A DNA stretch of 12,354 bases. Source: an uncultured Oscillospiraceae bacterium. Lineage in GTDB: Bacteria > Bacillota_A > Clostridia > Oscillospirales > Oscillospiraceae. Positions within the stretch are counted from its first letter, which is position 1; each line of letters opens with the position of its first letter. The translations under genes were made by a program, and so were the position numbers. The DNA lies in NCBI GenBank assembly GCA_910579155.1, contig CAJTTS010000090.1, positions 1 to 12,354 on the forward strand, read 5' to 3'. Under the pieces are notes generated by a model. It saw only the letters and a program-made list of their open reading frames with translations, had not been told where the DNA came from and did not search any database. Positions 6,670 through 12,354 of this stretch are shown piece after piece.

Positions 6670-7960
6670 AGGGAATTGTCTCTGGTTCGATGGCAAGAAG
6701 ATTAACGAAATGAAGTTTTGCCGGATATTCCTGGGCAGACATCCCATGAAGTGCGTCCGGGACAGGCTGTTTACCGTGGACGGGATGGTGGAGGATGAAA
6801 AGCAAATCAGCCAGCTTATCTTGCAGGAGGTCAGCCAGTGCGTGACCACTGGCCTCTCCAAGCTGGTGTCCAATCTGCTGGCAAGCGTTAAGCTGCTGGC
6901 CTACTCGCCGCCCCTGCCCATTGAGACAGACCGTATCCACGTTGCCAACGGAACTTACTTCATGAACAAACATTTTTTGCGGGGGAAGGATTTTTGCAAC
7001 AACCGCCTGACTGTCAACTACAACCCTGACGCGCCGCCGCCGGAGAAGTGGCTGCGGTTTCTGTCGGAACTGTTATACCCGGAGGACATTCCCACCTTGC
7101 AGGAATACCTGGGCTACTGTCTGCTCCCCACCACCAAGGGCCAGAAGATGCTGATACTCATTGGCAAGGGCGGTGAGGGCAAGAGCCGTATCGGGCTGGT
7201 GATGCGCTCTATCTTCGGGGACAGCATGAACACCACCAGTATCCAGAAGGTGGAGAACAATCGGTTCAGCCGCGCCGACCTGGAAAGCAAGCTGCTGATG
7301 GTGGATGACGATATGGATATGAGCGCCCTCCCCAAGACCAACTATATCAAGTCCATTGTCACATCAGAGTGCAAGATGGATATGGAGCGCAAGGGCGTCC
7401 AGAGCTACCAGAGCCAGCTTTATGTGCGGTTCCTCTGTTTCGGCAACGGAGCCTTGACCGCCCTCCACGACAGGTCGGACGGCTTCTTTCGCCGCCAGAT
7501 CGTCTTGACCACCAGGGACAAACCGCCGGGCCGGACAGACGACCCTTACCTCTCCGACAAGATGATCGCAGAGCGCGAGGGTATCTTCCTCTGGTGTCTG
7601 GAAGGGCTTCACCGCCTGCTGGTAAACAACTACCGCTTCACCATCAGCGAACGGGCCAGGGAGAACATTTCTGTCGTAGTCCGGGAGGCCAACAACATTG
7701 TGGAATTTCTGGCCTCTGACGGCTATATCCAGTTCAAGGCGGACAGCGAGGCCAGCACCAAGGATTTGTACGCCGCCTATAAGGTTTGGTGTGAGGACAA
7801 CGCCGAGAATCCGCTTTCCCCCAAGAGCTTTTCCAGCTTTGTGGCGCAGAACGCCGACAGCTACCGATTGGAGGCCACCAACAACATCTACATCGGTAGC
7901 GGAAAGCGGTGTCGGGGCTACCTGGGAATCGAGGTTGTAATCAGGCCGCTTGCCTTATAA
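6635..7960 (+). CDS. SF3 (P4/D5-type) replicative helicase
   Basis: A 441-aa protein of the phage/plasmid P4-type primase-helicase group. Residues 85-170 resemble the D5 N-terminal region that precedes the ATPase. Walker A is GKGGEGKS (177-184), Walker B LLMVDDDM (220-227), and an SF3 motif-C-like segment FLCFGN ends at N271, with a possible arginine finger at R286-R287. The last 90 residues look like the winged-helix tail of this family (DLYAAYKVWCEDN). The usual N-terminal primase catalytic domain is missing; the CHC2 protein upstream may replace part of it. GGAGGGAG (6621-6628) precedes ATG 6635. SF3 helicases often recognise their own origin, and a repeat-rich palindrome begins 15 bases after the stop. 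Role: unwinding for autonomous replication of the excised circle. Confidence 0.88.
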   Translation: MSRKETATLPFEGNCLWFDGKKINEMKFCRIFLGRHPMKCVRDRLFTVDGMVEDEKQISQLILQEVSQCVTTGLSKLVSNLLASVKLLAYSPPLPIETDRIHVANGTYFMNKHFLRGKDFCNNRLTVNYNPDAPPPEKWLRFLSELLYPEDIPTLQEYLGYCLLPTTKGQKMLILIGKGGEGKSRIGLVMRSIFGDSMNTTSIQKVENNRFSRADLESKLLMVDDDMDMSALPKTNYIKSIVTSECKMDMERKGVQSYQSQLYVRFLCFGNGALTALHDRSDGFFRRQIVLTTRDKPPGRTDDPYLSDKMIAEREGIFLWCLEGLHRLLVNNYRFTISERARENISVVVREANNIVEFLASDGYIQFKADSEASTKDLYAAYKVWCEDNAENPLSPKSFSSFVAQNADSYRLEATNNIYIGSGKRCRGYLGIEVVIRPLAL

Positions 7961-7975
7961 AGAGAGAAGTGAAAA

Positions 7976-8040
7976 TTATCTGTACGTCCGTACACGAGTA
8001 CGCAGAGGGGCCTTGTACCGATGTACGGACGTACAGATAA
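7976..8040. repeat. Perfect 18-bp inverted repeat with two triplets of GTAC at 8-bp spacing; candidate replication origin
   Basis: The 18-base arm at 7976-7993 (starts TTATCTGTAC, ends CCGTAC) is an exact reverse complement of 8023-8040, around a 29-base centre. Four more bases outside pair with one mismatch. Within it, GTAC begins at 7982, 7990 and 7998, then at 8015, 8023 and 8031: exact 8-bp steps on each side, mirror-symmetric about 8008. It lies just behind the SF3 helicase gene. Ordered short repeats of this kind are typical of initiator binding. It could also act as a terminator or a recombination site. Confidence 0.6.
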
Positions 8041-8044
8041 ATTT

Positions 8045-8101
8045 GAGTTCCCGCCTATATAGAGCGGCAGGGAACTCCCCGGCGCGGCCTTAAAACGCCG
8101 G
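8045..8101. repeat. Two further inverted repeats beside the GTAC palindrome
   Basis: GAGTTCCC (8045-8052) pairs with GGGAACTC (8070-8077) around an A/T-containing loop (CTATATAGAG inside). Immediately after, CCGGCG (8079-8084) pairs with CGCCGG (8096-8101) around a loop containing TTAAAA. Neither is followed by a T-tract on the plus strand. Together with 7976-8040 they make three hairpins in a row, which suggests an origin or single-strand-processing region more than a simple terminator. Confidence 0.5.
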
Positions 8102-8386
8102 ATGAAATTCAATCCTTGTGATTTTCGTGAAAAAGATTGTCAAATAGGATACAGGTTACACTTTTTCGTGATTTACAGAACAGTGTATCTGCTTTATGGA
8201 TAGATGGCCTCTCCCACGGTTCCGGCGGAAGTCCCACGAAACCGTGAAATGGATAAGGGGCCTTTGTGACCTGGGCTTCATTATACGAAATCTGAGCGGA
8301 AAATGCAATCCTCAAAATATTTGCCGTTCAGTGAAAACGGTTCACGCACCACACAACACAGTTTATCAGAAAGTGAGGGAAAAAGA
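8102..8386. other. AT-rich intergenic region with TTTTCGTGA repeats and an inverted repeat
   Basis: No convincing gene lies here. TTTTCGTGA occurs twice as a direct repeat (8122-8130 and 8163-8171, 41 bases apart). CACGGTT (8215-8221) and AACCGTG (8240-8246) form a perfect 7-bp inverted repeat. I could not place a promoter with confidence, but one for the following small gene should be here. The repeats may be binding sites for the element's small HTH protein. Confidence 0.45.
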
Positions 8387-8611
8387 ATGAACTCCGATAT
8401 GAGGAACGAAATCAAGGCGTACATTGTGCGCCGGGGAATGACCATGCAGGAGGTGGTGGACGTACTCTCCGATGAGTACGGATGGTCGGACAGCGTGTCC
8501 AACCTCTCCAACAAGCTCCAGCGGGAATCCCTCCGCTACAAAGAGGCCGTCCAGCTTGCCGATGCGCTGGGCTACGACATTCAGTGGGTCAGGCGGAAAG
8601 AGGATCGCTGA
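8387..8611 (+). CDS. Small HTH-type DNA-binding protein
   Basis: A 74-aa protein. The chosen ATG at 8387 follows GAGGG (8375-8379) with a 7-base gap; a longer frame from 8303 has no ribosome-binding site. Residues 5-68 look like a compact helix-turn-helix (EIKAYIVRRGMTMQEVVDVL, then SVSNLSNKLQRESLRYKEAV), similar in layout to short XRE/DUF6471-like proteins. At this size it is a one-domain DNA binder. It stands between the candidate origin and the recombinase, a position often held by excision directionality factors or copy-control regulators. Which of these applies cannot be told from the sequence. Confidence 0.75.
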   Translation: MNSDMRNEIKAYIVRRGMTMQEVVDVLSDEYGWSDSVSNLSNKLQRESLRYKEAVQLADALGYDIQWVRRKEDR

Positions 8612-8686
8612 CCGACAGGCTACAAAACAACATCAATCCGACAGGCATCTGCCTTGCCGGAAATTTTATTTTACAAGGAGCTGCCT

Positions 8687-8881
8687 ATGGCGAAAAAAAC
8701 CAAAATGAACGTAATTTCTGTCTTTGATGGCAAGCAGGACGCGACCGATGTGTTTGTGTCCCTGATTGCCGAAAAAATGAGGGCCACCACGCAGGATTTT
8801 CTTGCCGAAAATGAGCCTGTGTGTTATGATAAGGACAAGGTTCAAGTGACCGGCGGCCTCGCGTCTGGATTGTGTGGGTAA
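8687..8881 (+). CDS. Small 64-aa protein of unknown function ahead of the recombinase
   Basis: The ATG at 8687 has AAGGAG (8675-8680) at 6 bases. The product begins MAKKTKMNVISVFDGKQDAT and ends in GLCG, with an acidic middle; no motif or membrane segment is visible. The stop (8879-8881) is 8 bases before the chosen recombinase start, and the recombinase frame is open across this gene's end, so the two are probably translated together. I recall similar short open frames before TnpX-like recombinases in clostridial elements but know no function. A recombinase accessory or translational-coupling role is a guess. Confidence 0.65.
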   Translation: MAKKTKMNVISVFDGKQDATDVFVSLIAEKMRATTQDFLAENEPVCYDKDKVQVTGGLASGLCG

Positions 8882-8889
8882 CGGTCAAT

Positions 8890-10548
8890 ATGGACGATAT
8901 GAGATTCAGCGATATTGAGATGGCGCTTGCCAGCGGCTATCGGGCGGCGCTCTACTGCCGCCTCTCGAAAGACGATGACCAGGAAATGGAAAGCGCCTCT
9001 ATCGCCAATCAGAGGGCGATGCTTCAGCAGTATTGCGCCAAAAACGGATGGGAGGTTGTTGCGGTCTACCAGGACGATGGCTACACGGGTCTGAACATGG
9101 ACCGTCCTGGCCTCAAGAAAATGCTCCACGCCATTGAAAAGGGAATTGTCAATCTGGTCATTACAAAAGACCTCTCGCGCCTGGGTCGGAACTATCTGGA
9201 AACCGGGAGGCTGATGGAGGACTTCTTTCCCCGCCACGGTGTCCGCTACATCGCCATGAATGACGGCATTGACACGCTCCGGGAAAACAACGAGATAGCG
9301 CCCTTCAAAAATATCCTAAATGAGATGTACAGCCGGGATATTTCCAAGAAAGTCCACGCTTCTTATCACTTAAAGGCCACAAAAGGGGACTTTACCGGGT
9401 GCGTCGCGCCCTTCGGTTATGTCAAAGACCCCGCCAACAAAAACCACCTTCTGATTGACCCGGAAACCGCGCCCATTGTCCGTCTGATTTTCGGCTACGC
9501 CTTGGAGGGACACGGCCCGAATTATATCCGGCGCAAGCTGGAAGAAGCAAAGGCCCATTGCCCTACCTGGTGGAACCGCCAGCGAGGTATCCGCAACACC
9601 TTCACCCGCTGGGAGTTGGTAGACCCGGAAAAGGGGCGGTTTATTTGGGACTTCTCCGTTATCAAGGACATTCTGCGGAACCCGGTTTACAAAGGGGCGA
9701 TTGCCTCCCAGCGGTGCAACTACCGCTTCAAGGTCGGCACTCTCGGTGAGAAGAAGCCGGACGAGTGGATTGTGGTAGAAGGGATGCACGAGCCGATCAT
9801 CTCCCCGGAGGACTTTGAAACGGTGCAGAGCAAGGTGCGGTCACGGCAGCGACCCAGGGGGGACGGAAATTTCAGCCTGTTCGCGGGGCTGATTCGGTGC
9901 GGCGAGTGCGGCAAGGCGCTGACCATTCGCAAGACCAACGCCAAGCGCCCGATTGACATTTACGCCTGTGTCACCTATAACCGTTATGGCAAGGGCCACT
10001 GCACCCAGCACCGGGTCGAGTATGACGCGCTGTATCAACAGGTCTTGGAAAAGATACGGGAGTGCGCCGCCGCCGCTTTGGGAAACGGCGAGGCCGTGAT
10101 GGAGCGATTATCCACCGCCTGCCAGTCGGAGGAACGCCAGCAGAGCGAGGCCATTGCCCGACAGGTGGCAAAGGACGAGGAACGCGCTTCTGTTCTGGAA
10201 CGCATGGTGATGAAGCTCTATGAGGATATGATTTCCGGGCGTATCACCGAGCAGAACTTTGACCTGATGATGAAGCGGGCGCAGGACGAGCAGGAGGAAT
10301 TGAAAGGGCGGCTGGACAAGAACCGCCGTCTGATGGCGAACAAGGCCGAGGTCCAGGAGAACTCCCGCCGCTGGGTCGAGACGATACGGGAGTACGCCGA
10401 CATTCAGGAATTGGACGCTGTTACCCTGCACCGTCTCATTCGGGAGATTGTGGTACACGAGGCCATTGACCAGGATGGAACCCGCCACGTTGACGTGGAG
10501 ATTCACTTCAACCTCAAACCGATGCCGGAGGAATCCGGTATTGCCTAA
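8890..10548 (+). CDS. TnpX-like large serine recombinase (integrase/excisionase)
   Basis: A 552-aa site-specific recombinase that integrates and excises the element through a phosphoserine intermediate. Domains in order: the resolvase catalytic domain (about 15-160) with nucleophile S26 in YCRLSKDDD and the supporting arginines in DLSRLGRNY (94-102); the recombinase DNA-binding domain (about 180-300, YGYALEGHG...WDFSVIKDILRNPVYKG region); a zinc ribbon with C337, C340, C360 and C371; a long coiled coil (about 390-490); and a DUF4368-type tail (DAVTLHRLIREIVVHEAI). Length is normal for the family. ATG 8890 is the first Met after the upstream stop but has only a weak ribosome-binding site; 8899 and 8920 are alternatives, so coupling with the small gene upstream is likely. 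It ends about 100 bases before the junction with the ICE, as expected for an end-located integrase. Confidence 0.93.
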   Translation: MDDMRFSDIEMALASGYRAALYCRLSKDDDQEMESASIANQRAMLQQYCAKNGWEVVAVYQDDGYTGLNMDRPGLKKMLHAIEKGIVNLVITKDLSRLGRNYLETGRLMEDFFPRHGVRYIAMNDGIDTLRENNEIAPFKNILNEMYSRDISKKVHASYHLKATKGDFTGCVAPFGYVKDPANKNHLLIDPETAPIVRLIFGYALEGHGPNYIRRKLEEAKAHCPTWWNRQRGIRNTFTRWELVDPEKGRFIWDFSVIKDILRNPVYKGAIASQRCNYRFKVGTLGEKKPDEWIVVEGMHEPIISPEDFETVQSKVRSRQRPRGDGNFSLFAGLIRCGECGKALTIRKTNAKRPIDIYACVTYNRYGKGHCTQHRVEYDALYQQVLEKIRECAAAALGNGEAVMERLSTACQSEERQQSEAIARQVAKDEERASVLERMVMKLYEDMISGRITEQNFDLMMKRAQDEQEELKGRLDKNRRLMANKAEVQENSRRWVETIREYADIQELDAVTLHRLIREIVVHEAIDQDGTRHVDVEIHFNLKPMPEESGIA

Positions 10549-10644
10549 AACAAGTTAATATGTCCACTACACAGCCCGGATAGCATACGGGGACCAGGGT
10601 AGTGCCGACACGGAGGCCACGCCGCCGCCAGCCATTGGCTGTTT

Positions 10645-10682
10645 ACCTGACGGGAACAAGAGAAAGTTCCATCAAGTCAGGT
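10645..10682. other. Candidate right attachment site (attR) of the IME
   Basis: ACCTGA (10645-10650) and TCAGGT (10677-10682) are perfect complements, and inside them GGAAC (10653-10657) pairs with GTTCC (10666-10670). Nested half-sites of this kind suit a dimeric serine recombinase. Recognisable Maff2 reading frame (IKSGITQLMAGGG) begins inside this interval, at about 10671, so the crossover lies here. The exact two-base core cannot be fixed without the empty site or attL. The bases from 10549 to 10644 hold no gene that I can support. Confidence 0.55.
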
Positions 10683-10763
10683 ATAACACAGCTCATGGCC
10701 GGGGGCGGCGTGGTACTGGTGGGCATGAAGCTGGTCCCCCTGCTGGCCAACCTGTTCAACTGA
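10671..10763 (+). pseudogene. 3' remnant of a Maff2-family ICE gene
   Basis: The frame reads IKSGITQLMAGGGVVLVGMK and then LVPLLANLFN before a TGA at 10761-10763. This is the typical C-terminal third of Maff2 proteins, short two-helix membrane proteins encoded directly before the TrbL-like gene in clostridial ICEs. The N-terminal half, with its first membrane helix, is absent. The frame is open back to 10584, but that upstream part is not Maff2-like. The gene seems split by the IME insertion. A read-through fusion starting in element DNA (GTG at 10602) is possible but has no clear ribosome-binding site. Confidence 0.7.
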
Positions 10764-10780
10764 GCCGGGGATAGTAAGCC

Positions 10781-11650
10781 ATGCTGAACATCCTCGACAC
10801 GATCCAGGAGTGGATCATGGGCATCCTCAAAGACTGTATCATGGGCAATCTCAACGGGATGTTCGACCAGATCAACACCGAGGTCGGGGAGGTGGCGGCA
10901 AACGTGGGGACGACCCCGGCGGCATGGAACGCCGGGGTTTTCTCCATGATCCGCAGCCTGAGTGATAACGTGGTGGTGCCCATCGCGGGCATGGTACTCA
11001 CCTTCGTGATGTGCTATGAGCTGATCAGCATGATCATCGACAGGAACAACCTTCACGACCTTGAGACCTTCGCCATCTACAAGTGGATCATCAAGACCTT
11101 TGTGGCCGTCTATCTGGTGTCCCACACCTTTGACATCACCATGGCTGTCTTTGAAATGGCCCAAACGGTGGTCCAGCGCAGCGCGGGCATCATCACCGGC
11201 AGCACCAGCGTAGATTTCGCCGCCGCGCTGGGGGACGTGTCCGCCCAGCTTGACGCCATGGGCATCGGGGAGCTGTTTGGACTGCTGGTGGAAACCATGC
11301 TGCTGAAGATTACCATGCCCATCCTATCCCTATGCGTCATGCTGGTGCTGATCGGCCGCATGATCGAAATTTACATCTATTGCTCCGTGGGAGCCATCCC
11401 CTTTGCCACCATGACCAACCGGGAGTGGGGACAGATGGGTCAAAACTATCTGCGCGGTCTTGTGGCCCTGGGGCTGCAAGGCTTTTTCATCATGATCTGC
11501 GTGGCGATCTACGCGGTGCTCATCAGCCAGATCGGGAGCGCACCCAATCTGCACATCGCGATCTGGCAGTGTGCGGGGTACACGGTGCTGCTGTGCTTCT
11601 CCCTGTTCAAGACCGGCGCGGTGAGCAGATCTATTCTGAACGCCCACTAA
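10781..11650 (+). CDS. TrbL/VirB6-like conjugal transfer membrane protein
   Basis: A 289-aa polytopic membrane protein, probably the inner-membrane channel component of the ICE type IV secretion system. Hydrophobic segments are visible at about residues 64-86, 101-122, 164-194, 224-250 and 258-279, with a conserved-looking polar stretch, GAIPFATMTNREWGQMGQNY, between the third and fourth. An amphipathic N-terminus (DTIQEWIMGILKD) precedes them. The ATG at 10781 has a modest GGGGATAG upstream and lies 17 bases after the Maff2 stop, so it was probably cotranscribed with Maff2. If the IME separates this gene from its native promoter, expression would depend on a promoter in the IME end, or be lost. 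Confidence 0.85.
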   Translation: MLNILDTIQEWIMGILKDCIMGNLNGMFDQINTEVGEVAANVGTTPAAWNAGVFSMIRSLSDNVVVPIAGMVLTFVMCYELISMIIDRNNLHDLETFAIYKWIIKTFVAVYLVSHTFDITMAVFEMAQTVVQRSAGIITGSTSVDFAAALGDVSAQLDAMGIGELFGLLVETMLLKITMPILSLCVMLVLIGRMIEIYIYCSVGAIPFATMTNREWGQMGQNYLRGLVALGLQGFFIMICVAIYAVLISQIGSAPNLHIAIWQCAGYTVLLCFSLFKTGAVSRSILNAH

Positions 11651-11671
11651 AACCAAAAAAGGAGGAGCCTA

Positions 11672-12139
11672 ATGAACGAAAACATGACCCAAAGCGGTCC
11701 CGAACAGGCCCCCCGTCTGCCCAGCATGAGCGCCAGGGTCTACCCTGTGAACGACCCTAAACAGGAAAAGGGCAGCGTCCTGGCCAGTGCCAGCGTTGAC
11801 CTTGGCGGCTGCTTCGCCGTCACCGGCATCAAGATCGTGGAGGGCAAAGATGGGCCGTTCGTCGCCATGCCCCAGCGGATGGGCAGGGACAAGAAATACC
11901 GCGATATCTGCTTTCCCACAACGGCGGCAATGCGCGAGGCGATCAATACCGTCGTCATGGACGCCTACCGGGGCGAACTGGAGCAGCAGGCCGACCGGGC
12001 GGCCCAGGCGGTGGAGCGGCTTTTCGGGCGGAACGCGGAAAAGCCCTCTGTGCGTCAGGCTTTGCAGAACGCGGCCAGGGAAGCGGCGGCGCGGTCCGCC
12101 CCGGCTGTGTCCAGAGCCATGGACCAGGGGGCTCGGTGA
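11672..12139 (+). CDS. SpoVG-family protein
   Basis: A 155-aa protein. Residues 16-100 match the SpoVG fold: SARVYPV, then GSVLASASVDLGGCFAVTGI, KDGPFVAMPQRM and YRDICFPTT, as in the short nucleic-acid-binding SpoVG regulators. The C-terminal 55 residues are an Ala/Arg/Gln-rich extension absent from the roughly 95-aa chromosomal SpoVG. GGAGG (11661-11665) sits 6 bases before ATG 11672. It is commonly found in ICE transfer operons beside the TrbL-like gene; its job there is not known to me, and regulation by RNA or DNA binding is the likely role. Confidence 0.85.
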   Translation: MNENMTQSGPEQAPRLPSMSARVYPVNDPKQEKGSVLASASVDLGGCFAVTGIKIVEGKDGPFVAMPQRMGRDKKYRDICFPTTAAMREAINTVVMDAYRGELEQQADRAAQAVERLFGRNAEKPSVRQALQNAAREAAARSAPAVSRAMDQGAR

Positions 12140-12140
12140 T

Positions 12141-12354
12141 ATGCTCTCTCTGGTCCCTGTTTCACTAAAGGACGCCAACGCTTTTGTCAAAACCCACCAC
12201 CGCCACCACAAGCCCACCACCGGGCACAAGTTTTCCATCGGCTGTGAATGTGACGGCCAGTTGGTGGGGGTGGTGATCGCCGGACGGCCTGTGAGCCGAT
12301 ACCTGGACGATGGCCGGACGCTGGAGGTGAACCGGCTGTGCACCACCGGGGAGA
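12141..12354 (+). CDS. XF1762-family protein, 5' part only
   Basis: The frame starts at ATG 12141, one base after the SpoVG stop, and runs off the window after 71 complete codons. The sequence VSLKDANAFVKTHHRHHKPT, followed by GHKFSIGCECDGQLVGVVI and LEVNRLCT, has the look of the XF1762 family, proteins with an acetyltransferase-like (GNAT) fold found in mobile elements. The enzymatic substrate is unknown. The near-zero gap to SpoVG indicates cotranslation in the ICE operon. Confidence 0.75.
   Translation, partial: MLSLVPVSLKDANAFVKTHHRHHKPTTGHKFSIGCECDGQLVGVVIAGRPVSRYLDDGRTLEVNRLCTTGE

Larger units (their letters stand above)
1..10680. mobile_element. Integrative mobilizable element nested in an ICE (left end unresolved)
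   Basis: The set XRE regulator, MOBV-type relaxase, CHC2 zinc-finger protein, SF3 helicase, small HTH protein and large serine recombinase is a full mobilizable-element toolkit without any mating-pair-formation gene. The right end is placed near 10645-10682, because coding sequence resembling the C-terminal part of Maff2 begins there, directly after the recombinase gene. The left end should carry the N-terminal part of Maff2, and I cannot find it in this window. The start at position 1 is therefore only the window edge. The secure core is about 3345-10680. Whether the helicase-HNH operon at 321-3195 is inside the element is inferred from its position. Confidence 0.6.
10671..12354 (+). mobile_element. 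Flanking ICE transfer operon (right side)
   Basis: Maff2 remnant, TrbL-like channel protein, SpoVG-family protein and XF1762-family protein follow in one direction with short gaps (17, 21 and 1 bases). This order is familiar from clostridial conjugative elements and continues past the window. The segment is GC-rich and richer in C/G-ending codons than the helicase operon, consistent with a different origin. Confidence 0.7.

Noticed and set aside
8872..8889. TTG start at 8872 for the recombinase
   Set aside because: It is inside the preceding small gene without a ribosome-binding site; ATG 8890 is more economical and keeps the whole catalytic domain.
11669..12346. 225-aa minus-strand open frame opposite SpoVG and XF1762
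   Set aside because: The plus-strand genes are recognisable families with good ribosome-binding sites; the minus frame is a shadow.

Overview
The window looks like the accessory genome of a Gram-positive gut Clostridia (Oscillospiraceae/Lachnospiraceae-like). Reasons: AGGAGG-type ribosome-binding sites throughout, a TnpX-like large serine recombinase with a DUF4368-type tail, an HNxR/MOBV relaxase, and a right flank with the Maff2 - TrbL-like - SpoVG - XF1762 order seen in clostridial integrative conjugative elements (ICEs). No core chromosomal gene is visible. Family assignments come from reading the sequence, not from database searches.

Layout. Positions 1-337 hold the tail of something upstream, a GC-rich hairpin and a clear intrinsic terminator (237-266). 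Positions 321-3195 hold a self-contained, more AT-rich two-gene operon with its own promoter: a 752-aa DEAH-box helicase with a C-terminal HNH nuclease domain (404-2662), overlapping by one base a 177-aa protein of unknown family (2662-3195). It reads like a defence-type cargo operon. A long inverted repeat (3288-3337) separates it from a convergent XRE-family regulator (4148-3345, minus).

Positions 4149-10680 are the core of an integrative mobilizable element (IME). They contain a regulator promoter with two operator-like dyads; a leader of at least nine consecutive hairpins (4474-4751) ending in a terminator-like stem; a MOBV-type relaxase (4787-6016); a CHC2 zinc-finger protein (6028-6669); an SF3/P4-type helicase (6635-7960); a symmetrical GTAC-repeat palindrome that is a candidate replication origin (7976-8040); a small HTH protein (8387-8611); a small protein of unknown function (8687-8881); and the large serine recombinase (8890-10548). 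These would supply excision and integration, self-replication of the excised circle, and mobilization. No mating-channel genes lie in the IME core, so it would depend on a conjugative helper.

The helper may be the host ICE itself. Right after the recombinase the sequence enters the 3' third of a Maff2-type gene (about 10671-10763), then an intact TrbL/VirB6-like channel gene (10781-11650), a SpoVG-family gene (11672-12139) and the start of an XF1762-family gene (12141 to the window end). The simplest reading is an IME inserted within an ICE transfer operon, interrupting Maff2. Its right junction is at about 10645-10682. The left junction is not identified and may lie at or before position 1, which would make the helicase-HNH operon IME cargo.
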